Assembly (NCBI GenBank): GCA_944472155.2
Contig: OX235277.1
Location: 38,140,804 to 38,204,803, forward strand
Direction: 5' to 3'
Length of the DNA stretch: 64,000 nucleotides
Source of the DNA: Trichobilharzia szidati
Lineage: Eukaryota > Platyhelminthes > Trematoda > Strigeidida > Schistosomatidae
In this document: positions 1-13,100 of the stretch, piece after piece
Layout: every line of letters begins with the position of its first letter
How positions within the stretch are numbered: position 1 is the stretch's first letter
The notes under the pieces: model-generated
The model's database searches: none
The model's input: the letters and a program-made list of their open reading frames with translations, nothing else
Told to the model about the DNA's origin: nothing
Translations under genes and position numbers: made by a program

Positions 1-571
1 CAGAATGAACAACAAACACACCTATGGAACACCGGAAGGGAATGATGAAAGCGATATTAATGATTTTTTTCAAATATATATATATATGCAAAAAAGAAAG
101 ATAAAATGTGGGTGTGCCTACAGTACTCTAATTATCGATTCAGAGTAACTTCCACTCAATGTCAACAAGCAACCAAAGAATTGTTTGTTTATCAGTTTGT
201 ATTTTGTTGTTGTTGCTTTTTTTCATTTGCTCTCTGTTATCTGTAAACAAAATTAACAAACTAGTAAGCGAACAGATTGACTTTCTTGTAGTTGAGAGAC
301 TTTATGCTGTATTATATTGATAATGTAGGATTCCTACTTTATCGTACCATTACATGGGGTGTTTTTTCATTTCTGCTTGCATTTTTGAACTGCGCACCCA
401 AGTAACTAGCAAAAAAAATTTCGGTAGTCTGTGTTGATTCAACTCTCTGAACTGATTTGATTCGGGTAGAGCTGACTGATGTACGTGTGGCGTCCAACTA
501 CTCATTTCAACTTATCAGTAGTATATAGAGTCATGCATTTATTAACTCATAGAAAATTCCCTTTGTAACAT
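1..571. other. No recognisable feature
   Basis: This is AT-rich non-coding DNA with a short (AT)n tract near 77-87. I see no gene, RNA or transposon motif. Confidence 0.5.
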
Positions 572-779
572 ATAGAAAATCAAAAACAAGTGATGATTCA
601 GCGAAGAGACTCTTTTCAACGAATTTATCATCAAGCTGTACAATCGTATGTATATGGTTTTTAAGAAGTTATATCCGGTGAGGGAATTGAATCATAGGTG
701 TGAATGCACAAAATAATAATGATAGTAGTAGCATGAAATGTAATTAAAACTAAAATCTTTGTGATTATAATCATAGTTA

Positions 780-1452
780 AGTGTCAAGTGGCAAAGCAAA
801 TTAATGTCATACATAGAATAATTCATAGGATGGATAAAACTTGAAAAGGATGTGCAATTATAAGATTATTAGACATGTCGATACTGTGGAGGATGAGTTA
901 AATCTTTTTAGGAAAATCCTAATAGAAAAAAGGATTTCCACCACGTTTTACAGACAAGAATATGCCTTCAAATCCTATAAAACGTGACTTATCATCCACA
1001 TCCAAGAAAATACTATCCATGTGCTTGGAATTCAAAGGGGACTTAGCTTCCGATATCATGAAAAGAAGGATATCACAGTCCCTGAAAAGAACATTCCCTG
1101 CTGTATCTCTGAGAACAAATAGCCTTTTCTAGTCGACCATTACTGTTCAATAACCTGAAGGACAAGATCCCACTGTTTACCAACTCTATGTGTGTTTATC
1201 AATTCACCTGCTCATGTGGAGCTAGGTATATCGGTTGTTCGACTCGAGTTTCGTCCAAGAAGGTGGAAGAACACTATCCTGCTGGTGGTTACGAAGAGGT
1301 GGAAGTGGAGCAATAAGAAGCGCCATCATTGAACATCTTGTCGATAATGATCACCCTATAATTGCGCACCCTTATCAAGTTCTATCTATCCTATCAAGTA
1401 TTCCATATATGACATTAATTGTTTTGCCAATTAACATTTAACTATGATTATC
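780..1452 (+). pseudogene. PLE fragment: end of reverse transcriptase and GIY-YIG endonuclease
   Basis: Broken frames read VEDELNLFRKILIEK (RT thumb), then an endonuclease stretch from 1192 with Cys-rich start, VYRLFDSS and EHYP-like remnants, then GSGAIRSAIIEHLVDN. It is clearly homologous to the better-preserved - strand copy at 21360-22322. Many stops and frameshifts make it non-functional. Its 3' tail (about 1360-1452) reappears inverted at 764-865. Confidence 0.75.
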
Positions 1453-1594
1453 ATCATTATAAATTATTTAAATAAATCCCAGCGTGTTAAGGAAAAAATC
1501 AAAACAAGATCTGTTTTCTGAACGTTTCACTGTGTAAGCTGCCACAGCTTCTTCAGCAGATTTGTTCGGATTTTTATTAATCATCAAAATATAT

Positions 1595-2450
1595 AGTCAA
1601 AATTTTTTTTACATAAATTGAAGCTACTAGATAATATTATCAATAGAAAGGAGCATAAGGGAAAACAAAAAATTAAAAAATCCCATATCGAAAGGGCACA
1701 GCTGAACAACTTCAAAGACTATTTGCTTCATATAATATTAAAGTCTATGTCAAACCTTCTAGTTCTCTGGAGAAAGCGTTGGTGCATGTCAAAGATGTAG
1801 TTCCCAAAATGTCACAAAGTAATTGTGTCTACAAGATAGTGTTCAGAATGTGTTGCATGCTATATAGGGGAGAGCAGTAGGCGAATGGAGGTCAGAGTGA
1901 ATGAACATAGACTATGCACGAAACGTCCACCTAGAAATGAAGTCTAGAAAGAAGATCAGCTATAGCAATGCATGCGATAGACAGTGGACATAAGATTGAT
2001 TTCGACAATGTTGAAATTCTTGGAATAGGATTTCATTCACATAAAGAAAGATTGACTTCTGAAGCCTTGCACATTTTAACCACATCGAATGCAGTGGATA
2101 GGAAAGAAGGGGGTAGACTCATCACCTATATGGCAAACTCTTATGAAGCAATACAGATGAAAAAACAATAACCACTCTATGAGCCTCCATGACCTTTTAA
2201 AACATGTAATATCATGTTTATCAAGTGTGAATTCACGTATTTTCCACATGACAAATAACATACACTCATACACACTCATACAAAACTAATCTTTACAAAT
2301 CAACTATAGAAAAATTTACACAACAACAATTTGACATTAGTCATTACAAATAAATGTGATGACTGCTTACATATTTCTATTGGTAACAAAAAAATTTCCA
2401 TGGACTAATGACCTTCAAATAGACTGACTTCAATTTATGTAAGTAATTTC
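1595..2450 (+). pseudogene. Second PLE fragment with GIY-YIG endonuclease trace
   Basis: The + strand frames give CYIGESSRRMEVRVNEHR near 1857-1911, the GIY-YIG core of a PLE endonuclease, followed by degenerate sequence. It is flanked by inverted repeats (1451-1594, 2450-2600) that share the cagatcttgttttgattttt motif. It belongs to a different PLE lineage from the enclosing one. Confidence 0.6.
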
Positions 2451-2697
2451 TGACTACATATTTTGATGATTAATAAAAATTCGAATAAATCTGCTGAAGA
2501 AGCTGTGGCAGCTTACATAGCGAAACGTTCAGAAAACAGATCTTGTTTTGATTTTTTTTAACACTCTGGGATGAAATTTAAATAATTTATAATGAATCAA
2601 TCTGACTCGGCGCTCAAATTATTCCAGGAAGTTCGTAACACCTACGGCCTGGAAACCTATAATGTGATTATCATCACAAACATTTTAGTTTTAATTT

Positions 2698-2882
2698 CAT
2701 CGGTGGCACATTGGTTCGGACTCTAGTCGATCATGCACATGGTCCGAGGTTCGATCCCCTGCCGACGCACACCTGATATCAATGATCGGCCTGCAAAATT
2801 TGGGCTACCGATATCGCATGCTGAGAATTCCATACTTGGACCAAAAATACTGTGTGGTTTCAAGCTATAACCAAAATTTTAA
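2698..2882 (+). mobile_element. SINE-C copy (tRNA-headed) inside the PLE arm
   Basis: The head has a box A-like GGTGGCACATTGG and a box B GGTTCGATCCC at about 2750-2760, closed by an acceptor-stem-like gacgca. It interrupts a PLE arm that is continuous in the opposite copy at 736-780. The body after about 2775 is divergent. Confidence 0.6.
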
Positions 2883-3139
2883 AAAAATACTATTATTATT
2901 ATTTTGTGCATTCACACCTATGATTCAATTCCCTCATCGGATATAACTTCTTAAAAAAAACCATATACATACGATTGGACAGCTTGGTGATAAATTCATT
3001 GAAAAGAGTCTCTTCGCTGAATCATCACTTGGTTTGATTTTCATGCATTTATGTTCGCTTTCCTGATTGCTAGTTTGTGTATCAAGAAGACCGCATGTTA
3101 TGATGATAATTGCATGCTACTATATTTCGTGGGTGCTTG

Positions 3140-3345
3140 CACTCAGCATCTTGGTGTAACTGCCACCCTAAAGGAATTCTAGTCTCTTATGGTGATCACA
3201 TGCCAAACTCGACTGACAGAATTCAGTTTGCACCGACACCTAACACTGGTTCCTCTCCAGGAATCAATCGAAGTATCAATTACAGTCCTACAGAACGTCA
3301 ATCCTGAGACGAGTGCCAACAAACACAAAGCCTAGATACTTCTTA
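3140..3345 (+). mobile_element. Degenerate SINE-B
   Basis: Three ordered matches to SINE-B are visible: ctgacagaattcagtttgca (body), agtcctacagaacgtcaat (5' flank of the tRNA head) and gacgagtgccaacaaacac (hammerhead region). The tRNA head between them is lost. Confidence 0.45.
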
Positions 3346-3360
3346 AATTACTTCATATAT

Positions 3361-3690
3361 GGTTACAGGATTTCATCATGAGCTGAAATTGGTTACTGAA
3401 CCATTGGAAAACCCACAGGGAGTACTGGACAGCTGTTTCGTCAGCCTAGTTTGGGACTCTTCATCAGTACGCACCCACCCCGCCGGAGTTCGAACCCAGG
3501 ACCTTCTGGTTACAAGGTGAGCGAGCTCGTAGACCATTCATCAGTCACTGGGACCCGATCCAATGGCCAGTTCATGAATTCTAACTTCTGCCAATTCACG
3601 ATATAGCGCAACCGCTAGCCAACGCGTCTTCGGCGAGTATTTGTCCTCACACCCGACCCACCTGCTGCACCCTACTGGTCACGACTTCAT
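3361..3690 (-). mobile_element. SINE-A copy (tRNA head plus hammerhead-like core)
   Basis: On the - strand the order is 5' region, tRNA-like head (box B ggttcgaact), the GTACTG ATGAAGA GTCC segment, CGAAACAGCTGTC and CAGTACTCC, then the tail ending cagctcatgatgaaatcctg. The hammerhead segment has core position C3 changed to A and a small insertion in loop II. It is a near full-length member of the most abundant repeat in the window. Confidence 0.8.
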
Positions 3691-3784
3691 ATATTTTTAC
3701 ATCCTTGCATATTATTATTCATTCAACAGAATTCACCCAACAATGTATTAAGACACAGGAATATTTTAATAGGGATGACGTTAG

Positions 3785-4108
3785 GGTGACATTTAAACGA
3801 ACCAAATGACTTAGAGATGTGGTCATCTGACCGCAGCACTGGGTGACGTGGGTTCGAATCTCAGAAAGGACATGAGTTCCTTCAAGGTTGCAGATACGCC
3901 TTGCTGACGAGTGCCAACTAGCCCGAAACCTAGGTCCAAGGCTTCCTGCCAATTGCCTCCAACCATCTCATATCATCACAGACAATGTACACCGTGATGG
4001 CGAGCTACCTAGAATGGTGGCCACATTACAACCTGACTGATAGAATTCAGTCTGCACCAAAGAGAGGACTAGACGCATCACACTAGTTACTAGTGTCAAA
4101 TCAGAATA
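3785..4108 (+). mobile_element. SINE-B copy with hammerhead motif
   Basis: A tRNA-like head (box B gggttcgaatc near 3850) is followed by a hammerhead at 3898-3942, then the SINE-B body (tgtacaccgtgatgg, tggtggccacatta, gatagaattcagtctgcacc). The hammerhead keeps a perfect 6-bp stem I (GCCTTG/CAAGGC), core CTGACGA, GAAA and stem III ACC/GGT with a C cleavage site; stem II has one mismatch. Confidence 0.8.
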
Positions 4109-5365
4109 ATGATGTAATATGCTAAATATCATGTGTTCAATATGAGATCATTCTATTGGGGTAGATCAGATTATCGGAAAATGAGGATTTAGTCAGGTTT
4201 AGAATGACTGAACGCACCAAGTTGTATAATTTTAAAGGCAGCCCAACCATTACTAATGCCTACACTTTTATGTAAACACACAATACAGCGGAATTTAAAG
4301 AGTAAAGGTAGATAAAGTGTAATGTAATTAGGTGAAGAGAAAGATCAATTATCGAATCGTTGCTCTCTTCAAAGTCAATACCAAATAATACGTACAATCG
4401 ATATATATGGCTATATATAGAGCGCAATGCAATAAAACGAACAGGTGGGAGTAAGGCTATCTATATAAAGCAATTTGAAGAAAGTCATGTGAACACACAC
4501 ACACACACTCATGTGGTATTAACCATTGAGCAGTAAAAAAAAACTGTGCTCGAAACATTATCAGGCAGTTATTACTAATACTGTCTCATCATTCCATGTA
4601 TTTGTGTGTGTGTGTGCTATTTCAAACAAAGTCAGTTACAAAAAGCAGTAAGTATCTCGTCAGTGGATATCCTCGGCGCAGATATTGATTGGATTCAACA
4701 ATTAACACAAGATTCATTGGATTAGATTTTCAGTAATTGGTCTACTTTACTCTCGGGAGGCACTGAAATACGTAGCGATCCTCACGTTGTTAGTATCCAA
4801 AGCTTTGTGCAACATACTGAGCACGTCATGTGACAAACAGGCTTAATGAAAACAGCAGGCCGATGCAGACTTATCTAACATTAGTTAAAACTGCTTATGC
4901 TTGTATGCTTGCATCTGCTTATAATACTAAAATTTATTTCTTGTGAGACTGATATATGCACTGCCTGCCTAAGAAAGCACGGAAGACAAGTTGAATTTTC
5001 TTGCGTGATGTAATGTACTACTGATTAGGTGATATGAGTAGTTATATCTCATTTACTGAAGTGATCTATACGTCGGACGACTTTTTCACTCGTTTCGAGT
5101 GGAACTCATCAGTGGTATAACTGATTGTTCTGAGTTTAGGCAACTTCGCTTCTAGCTCTCATGAAGTACTTACTGGTTAATGTGAGTGGTATCAAGCAGA
5201 CCACAAGTTTTGTGGTAGTTATGTGAGTAATTCCATTTTCCAACGGCCTGGAAATCCCAAAAAGGGTGACTGTAATTCCTGACAATAACCCCTAACTTCT
5301 ATTGTCAATTAACACTATGTATACTGTACACTTATAAAGTGAAGTTGTGAGAATAGACGGTCTCT
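4109..5365. other. No recognisable gene; microsatellites
   Basis: Upstream of the tetraspanin exons. CA and TG tracts at about 4492-4510 and 4602-4617 are mutually complementary. No element or exon is recognised. Confidence 0.4.
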
Positions 5366-5675
5366 TTGTTGACGGGACGGAGTACTGGACAATTGTTTCA
5401 TCCTAGTCCGGAACTCTTCATAAGTATCCACTCCCTGGGGTTTGAAACAAGAAGATCCCCGCTACGAGGAAAGCTCGTGTTGACAGTAATTGGAATTCAT
5501 GGAATAGCCGGTGGGTCCTAGTGTCTGTCTGAGTGGTCTAACAGGTCACCTCATAATCTAAAGCTCCTTGGTAAGAACGCCGGTGAGTGTGTACTGATGA
5601 AGAGGTATAAAATTGGGCGAAAAGTCTTTCTAGTACTTTCAGATTTTCCAATGGTTGGTTCTCTAACTTACGTAT
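5366..5675. mobile_element. Degenerate SINE-A inverted pair
   Basis: A - strand fragment (about 5370-5475: ggagtactggacaattgttt and the rc hammerhead) is followed by a + strand fragment (about 5485-5672: tRNA-like ctgagtggtctaac, gtactgatgaagag, ttttccaatggttgg). Both are eroded. Confidence 0.55.
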
Positions 5676-6082
5676 TTTCGTAATTTCTTGCTTTTTTCTT
5701 AAGGTATTTAAAAGTTCTAAAAAAATGGCTACAGACATTTTTGTGGCACTCATATGTGAATAACGTAAAATGTAGTCTTTTTTTGGTCATTTCCTTCTAT
5801 TGAAAATAGTTTAAAAATACGCAAAAATCAATAAAACAGAAATGTTTTACTTTTGATATTTATGCTTAATTCTACTTGTATTGTGACAGAGAATGTTTTG
5901 TGTACATTGGCACATGTGGGTACACCAATATAATTTATATATGTATATTATGAAAAGCTATAAGCAGAAATATGTGGGAAGGACATTAAGAGAACTGTTG
6001 GTGAAACTATTGATTCTCTTATGTATTATACTACTGATTTCTGTCTCTTAATTAGTATTAAGTAGATATGTGTAAAATCGGA
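5676..6082. other. No recognisable feature
   Basis: AT-rich sequence without motif hits that I can support. Confidence 0.4.
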
Positions 6083-6903
6083 AGACAGCTGTTGATGGAA
6101 GTCTGTAGTTTGTTCGAAGTGGCCTTCGTGACATGGCGCAGTGCCAAGTCTCTGAACCGTATAGTGAGTAGTGCTGACTTCACATTGCAGTTGAAAATCC
6201 GGATCTTATTTTACACGCTGAGTGTTGACCTCTACACAGACTTGATAATAATAATGAAAGCTTGCCTGGCTTTCCCGATCCTCAAAGCTTTGATATCCTC
6301 GTCAGTTCCGCCTGTAGTTGAAATGATGTTTCCCAGGTCGGTAGGTAAAGGAGATTGCTTCTTTCAGATTTCTCCAATTTATGCAAGTTTTTGTCTGTTG
6401 TCTTGGTTGCTGTTGGCCAGGAATCTTCATCATCAGCAAATCTGTCTTCTTTGTGTTCACCTGGAGGCCTCTCTTTGATGCTGCTTCTGCCAAACTGTTG
6501 CTTCTCACTTGCATATCTTCCAGCTTGTGGAAAGTCAGACATATGTATCATCGGCGAAATCCACAGCCTCCAAGTTTTGTGTCTCCTCGCTGCCCACCGC
6601 TGTCTTTCACATTATTCAGTCTAGGGCAATCAGAACAGAAAATTCATTGGAGATAGAAGGCGGCCTTGTCTTATTCCTGTTTTCACTTCGTAGGATTCCG
6701 TGAGTTTCCCTTTGCGGATTACTTGGCATGCAGCGTTGTTGTACAACTGTTGAATGAGGTGTTTAATTGTTGGCGGCACCCCGTTGTAGTAGCAAAATAG
6801 TTTCCAAACCACCTCTCAATCAACGCCGTCGAAGGCCTTTTCAAAGTCGATGAATTTGAGACAGAGAGCTGAGTGCCATTCCAGGCACTGCTCAATGACA
6901 ATA
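6083..6903 (-). pseudogene. RTE-like LINE fragment, reverse transcriptase
   Basis: On the - strand, scrambled frames give FIDFEKAFDGVD-like, PPTIKHLIQQLYNNAACQVI, GIRQGRLLSPM and then a GKHHFNYR-like stretch, in the normal RT order. It is frameshifted and lacks both ends. It lies just upstream of tetraspanin exon 7093. Confidence 0.75.
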
Positions 6904-7092
6904 TGTATATATAATGTTGCAATGTGACCGATGCACAACTCGTTTCTCTTAAATTCAGCAAAAACTGATTAATAGGCGCAATAAAATAATGATGGGACAC
7001 AGTTGACATTTTATGGTTCTCAATTTCTTGATATGGTTGTTTAACTGATTTTGGTTTGGTTAAATGCAACTTTATTTTTCCTTCACCTCTAG

Positions 7093-7196
7093 CTCCTGTT
7101 GGAATGGCTCTTTTCATATTGGGCGCTGTCTGTACGGGTATATCGGTATTTGGTTATTGTGGTGCTTGTTGCAATATGAAGACATTGCTTTATATC
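7093..7196 (+). CDS. Tetraspanin exon, TM2
   Basis: The exon is bounded by an acceptor ending ctctag and a donor gtaagt. Two bases complete a split codon, then 34 codons read PVGMALFILGAVCTG, FGYCGACCN and KTLLYI. The glycine- and cysteine-rich turn after TM2 is typical of tetraspanins. It ends in phase 0. Confidence 0.92.
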
Positions 7197-10100
7197 GTAA
7201 GTAAAAGCTGTCACTTTTGCATAATTTATATATATATATATATATACTATGGAACTTCCAAAGTAAAATGTAACAACAGAAGAAAAGGGTCAGACAACAG
7301 ATCGTTTATTAAGGAAAATCAACACATATTTATAGATTTTAATGTACATTATTGTAGATTATTGTTAGTATAAAATACAGTCTTTTGATTGGTTGTTTCT
7401 CACAGAAAGTTAACCTTGCATCTCTTTGTGGCTGTGTCAGATCATCCATATGCTAACTGTATCCGCCTACGCAAAGCCTTTGTTCTCATTTTCTCACCAC
7501 CAATATTGGGGACATAAACATTGACGTCAATTACTGTCTACCAACTTTGGCTAGCAGCCAGCTCTCACCACAAAATACCATAGAATAGATACATAGTAAT
7601 TAAATTTTCCAAATAACTTTTTGATTCATTAACTTTACTATATTTCTTCTCTTTGTTTTCTTTCCATGAAGTATGCTCTTCTTGTGGGAATCCTCGCCGG
7701 TGCTGTAATGGTCACATTCAGTGTTTACTTTGCTCGTAAGGATATGGTGAGTAACTTATAATATTAATAATGATAATAATATTAATAATAATATCTAGTA
7801 TTATAAATGGTTAGTGGATACGACCACCAGGGAGTACTGGACAGTTGTTTCGTCAGCCTAGTTTATGATTCGTTGGAAGTACGCAGCTCGAGAGGTACGT
7901 ACCTTCCGATTACAAAGCAGTCTGGTAGAGCATTCGGCCACTGAGAGCTGACTCAATGGGCAATCCAAAATATCTAACTTTTACTACTGAAATCGTCACA
8001 GATGAACTTAACTGCTGGAATCTAATTCGACAGTTGGGCAACCTTGTCTCAGTAAAAAATGAAATCCAGAAGTCCTGATTAAATAAATGTCTAAGATTGT
8101 TTCAAGATTTCATTAGCGGTGAAAATCCTCAGACTCAGAATGACAATTTTCTGTATTCAGCTGAAAATTTATCAACTTTTCTGAGAACCAAAAGTTGACT
8201 GACTATTTTCTGAGTTAGAGAGTTCTATTGAGTCATTTAACATAACGGTTACAGAATATCTTCATTGGTAAATTCTTCTCTAGGCTGCACATTGTTAATG
8301 TGCCTCAGTAATTAAGAGAATTCAAGCTATTTCACTAAATGAGATCAGTTAGGGAACCGTTGGAAACCAGGGCGTTTCACACTCTTCATTATCAACCATC
8401 TATCGTCCTAACATGGCTCAAAACAGGAACTTCAGTTAACGTGGCGAACCAGACGATTTTCTGATCGGGAATCAATGTCAGTAACTGCCAGTACCCAAAT
8501 TTACGTATCCATCGAGTTCAGATAAAAAAAGACATGATGTATTTGAGCAGTACTGTGGTTTGTTTAACTTCACACATACAGAAATAGCATAACTGGAGAA
8601 AACGTTACCTTATGAAACTATCAGAGAGGGGCGACTTAGGACTCTGCAAGAACTGGCGAGGAATTATGCTCCTGTCGACGCCAAGTAAAATCCTGAGTCG
8701 CATCATCCTGGAGAGGATAAAGGACGCACTGGATACAGAACTCCGACCAGAACAAGCTGGATTCAGGAAAGGCAAATCATGTTCTGACCAAATTGCAACT
8801 CTACGCATTGTCATCGAACAAAGCATGGAATGGCAGTCAAACCTCTACCTCAACTTTATAGACTTTGAGAAGGCCTTCGACAGCGTTGACCGCGAAGTAA
8901 TTTGGAAACTACTCGAGTACTACGGCGTACCGCAAATATTCATCAACCTTATTCAACAGCCATACGACAACGGCACATGTCAAGTGATCCACAACGGAAA
9001 ACTCAGCGAAGCGTTTGGAGTAAACACAGGAGTCAGACAAGGGTGCTTATTATCACCAATGATATTCCTAATTGTGGTGGACTGGATTATGCGTCAGACA
9101 GTGGGAAACGAGAAGACACGGATATTCTGGACCGATGTGAACAACCTAGAAGATCTGGATTTCGCGCGTGGATGACTTATGTCTGATGTCACACAAAATC
9201 GAAGACTTACAAACGAAAACCGACAAACTGGTCGAAGAAGCAGCAAAGACAGGACTCCAGGTGAACATAGACAAGACGGAGGTCATGAAAATAACCAACC
9301 AACCATTAACAGCAACATCCAGCGCCAATCACCATCAAAGGGAAGGATTTGAAAGAAGTTACTTCTTTCACTTATCTAGGGAGCATCGTCTCAGCTACAG
9401 GAGGAACAGACGGACAAGGATGTGAAATCGAGAATCGCGAAGGCGAGAAACACATTCATCAGCCTGAAACCAATCTGGAAATCTTCGTCACTCAGCATCA
9501 ACAACAAAATTCGGATTTTCAATACAAACGTCAAGTCAGTTCTTCTATACAGATCAGAAACTTGGAGGGTCATCAAGAATATTTTCAACAGCCTGTTGCG
9601 AAACACCAGATTGGTGAATTATTGTCCTTAGTAGGGGGTTCCAGTAGTTCTTTGGTAGCCAGCTAATCACCCTGTAAGTGATCAAAGTTCCCTTCTAGAT
9701 CAATGCATTCATAAATCTCATTTAGCTAGTAATTATTGGTATTAACCTGCGTAAAGATGCAAAAGATTAGGTGTGATGCACAACAGCAGCAGTGTTGAAA
9801 CTTCAGAGCTCAAGCCCGAAGGCCTATATCCCACCAACTGAAACGTAAAGGATTGAAAATGTACGTGAAGAAATTTCCTTTACGGGCTTCAAGCTATAGG
9901 CTTGAAGTTTCGGTAGCAGTGGTGATTGATTATTTTTACGGGATAGGGTTGCTAGCCATATACCCAACCTTCCCTCTTTACCAGTCTTATTACTGGCTTA
10001 GCGAGGCAAAGTAGTGCGTCAGCTGGTGAGCAAACCCCAGCCCCCGAGTGTAGTCGGCATGCATTCCAGCGCTGTGCCACCGACGCACATCCTGGGCTAC

Positions 10101-13100
10101 TTAACAAATACATACTTTGTTACACTGCGAAGGGCACTAAACACCTTCAGTAGGATAAGTGAAGTGTCGCTAAGCCAACCTTTTTGGCGCTGCTGTGAAC
10201 AGATACTTGAACATATATGCAAGAAAATTAGCGAATATTATCTTGTTAGACCCACAGCACCCTCTATAAATATATATATACTCGAGCTTACCTACTTACA
10301 AATAATTAGTAGGCAGATACAAATAACAATAAATTTATCTATCCATTTATGCTTTTTCCACTTTAATTATTTCAGCTTGGACAAAAAGTGATCGATTTAT
10401 TCAAACAGAGTGTAGACAATTACAAGTCGATGAAAGCAAATACAGTTGACAGCCTGATAGTCGGTTTAGTTTCACCTCAGGTAAGTAGTGACTCTATGGA
10501 TATTCTGTTTTTTTGTGTGAACATGGAGGTTACTCATTGATTCAGCTGATATCTATTGATTATTTATGCTTGTGAACAAACTCATTTGAGCGGCACTAAT
10601 CCGAATAAAAATAGGTTCAATGGCCAGTAAAATAGAGTAGTCAGGCTTTCACCATGCCTCTTGCTTGTACTGTCGTTATATACTAGAGTTGATCGTCATT
10701 TAAATGATGCAGAAGAATCACGTGACTGGACTGACCAAGTGAGGTTGATAGACAGTGGATTACTGAACCTAACTGTCATGAATATTAGTTAAGCTAAGAG
10801 AGAGAGAGAGCTATCATTAGGTATTGATATGACAGGTAATAGTTTCAAATCAGTACTTGATCTATACTTTCGACTCCATCTCAAAGTATAAAAATGACAC
10901 GGAACACTAATATATCAGTTTTGTTGTTCTTATCTTCTTATCTTATTCCTTTAAGTTTCCAGTGGAATATAGAGCTTCAAGCTAGTGCTTTGAAGTTTTG
11001 GTAACAGTGGTGTTCGTTTTTACGGGATAGGGTTGCTAACCTCATGTCCAACATTCCCTTTTTGACATTCCTATTACTAGCTTAGAGAGAGAAAGGCGTC
11101 AGTCCGCTGGGGATTGAAACTCGGACCACCTGCATGGTTAGCAGGCACCCTGTCAATAGCCAGCGACGCCCTGTATGTTTTTACTGACATAATGCTGGAT
11201 TTTGGATTCGTTCTATTAGTACTTCAGCTCACTGCAGCATAAAAATGTTTACTCGACTACTATTCATACACTGACAAGAAACAGAAGACTGACTGACTGA
11301 CTGAATAACTGAAGACGAAAGAAGAAGGAGGCATTAAATTTCCGAAATGGTTGCTAATTATATTATCTATTTCAAATGAACTTTAACCTACGTTAAAGTC
11401 AAATGTCTGGTGTATGGATCACAAAATATGAGAGACACTAACTCATAATATATTTATCCCCTAGTTAGTGTACTAAAAATATCGTGAAGATAACCATAGT
11501 GTTTATTTCACCTTACCGACTTTCACGCAGAGTAGATGCATTGAAGTCTAAGCAGATGTAGGTATTTTCACACGAAGTTTCCATATTGGATAGTCTAAAT
11601 ATTTTATTTTGGTAATGAGCATTTCGAAGAAAGAGAACCAATAGAATTACAGTTCATAAAAGCGTTTGTACAAGTGATAATAGACATAAAAATAAAATAC
11701 AGGTAGGGAAAGAGTCTAAACGACCTTCTTTTGAACTTTTATAAGTTAGCCAGCCTTCTTCAGGTGGATTCCAACTACCTCAGCTAATATATACATAAAA
11801 TACATAAACCAGGATTTCCTTTTCGCCCTGTCCTAGATATATCTAATTCCACCTACCATGGAGTGTCAAAGTGACTAGGTGAACTCCTCCAACCGTTACA
11901 CAAGATGGTAGTAAATCATAGTGTTAAAGACGTTTTTGAATTCATTGCCAACGTAGATGATATCAATGTAAATGGGAAGCAAATGCTATCCTTAGATGTA
12001 GCATCACTGTTCACCAATGTACCACTTATGGAAACTGTGGAATTCATATGCCAACAGATACTAGAAAAACAGTTCCACATCGGAATTTCAGTTATTAGTC
12101 TGAAAGAGATGCTTTTAAGATGTGCTGTGAATGTACACTTCAGATTCAACAACCTTTACTACAGGCAAATCGACGGTATTGCCATGGGTTCTTCATTAGG
12201 GCCAATTTGGCAGATTTCTTTCATCCTACGGTTGAAAGTGGTCCATTGAAAAAAGTAATAGATGAAACTGATTCTTATTTTCGCTATGTTGATGATACGT
12301 TCATTATTCTTGATGTGAAAGCTGACAAGAATGAAATGTTAATAAAATTTAATGATGCACATCCATCGCTCATCTTAACTTGTGAAGAAGAACATGATGG
12401 TAGACTACATTTCCTTGACGTCCAATTGAGCAGAATTGAGGATGGTTCACTCAAGAGAGATGTCAATAGAAAACCTACATCTGTAGGACGACATACACAT
12501 TTCCTCAGTTTTGTACCAATCCGATACAAAATCAATTTTGTCAGATGCCTTACGAATAGAGTAAGACATATTTGTACAGATGACTCCCTAGAAAATGAGC
12601 TAGGATACATCCAAAATACGTTGGTCCAAATGGGTTATTATAGTAAATTTGTAAGGAGACACATGAACACCAAGTACAATAAAGAGAAACTGACAACAGT
12701 TGAAAAGAAACAACTGTTCATGCCCATTGCAGTTTAACGGGGACGTGGCTAGCGAAGTCTTACATCTGAGATTATCGAGAGCGATGAAACGGACTTATAC
12801 TGCCGCCACACTTTCTTTGTCATTTTCCAGCTGCCGACCAATTATGATTGCTCAAGTGAAAGACAAGCTACCTAGCTGTGCCACATCTATGTGTATCTAT
12901 AAATTTAGTTGCTCCTGTGGAGAGAGCTAGCTATATAGGGCAAACAACTAGACAGCTTAACGAACGCATTAATGAGCATCTTCCTTCATGGTTCGGAAAA
13001 GGTCAAATAAAATCCATACGAAGTTCTATTTTGGCTCCTTTGATTGATAGCGGTCACCAAGTGGACAAAAATAGTGCCTTCAAAATAATATGTAATAGAC

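Larger units (their letters stand above)
572..3048. mobile_element. Nested palindromic Penelope-like element (PLE) complex
   Basis: Outer inverted arms of about 150-200 bp (572-780 and 2655-3048) enclose two PLE remnants. The left arm rc matches the right arm base for base over most of its length, for example the aagtgatgattcagcgaag segment. Inside, a second inverted pair (about 1451-1594 and 2450-2600) encloses a different PLE remnant. A SINE-C copy interrupts the right outer arm at about 2698-2882. Inverted terminal repeats and partial inverted copies are known for PLE insertions; the nesting order is inferred. Confidence 0.7.

Noticed and set aside
6068..6703. Several overlapping + strand open frames of 60-136 codons, hydrophobic and signal-like
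   Set aside because: They are antisense shadows of the - strand RTE-like reverse transcriptase.
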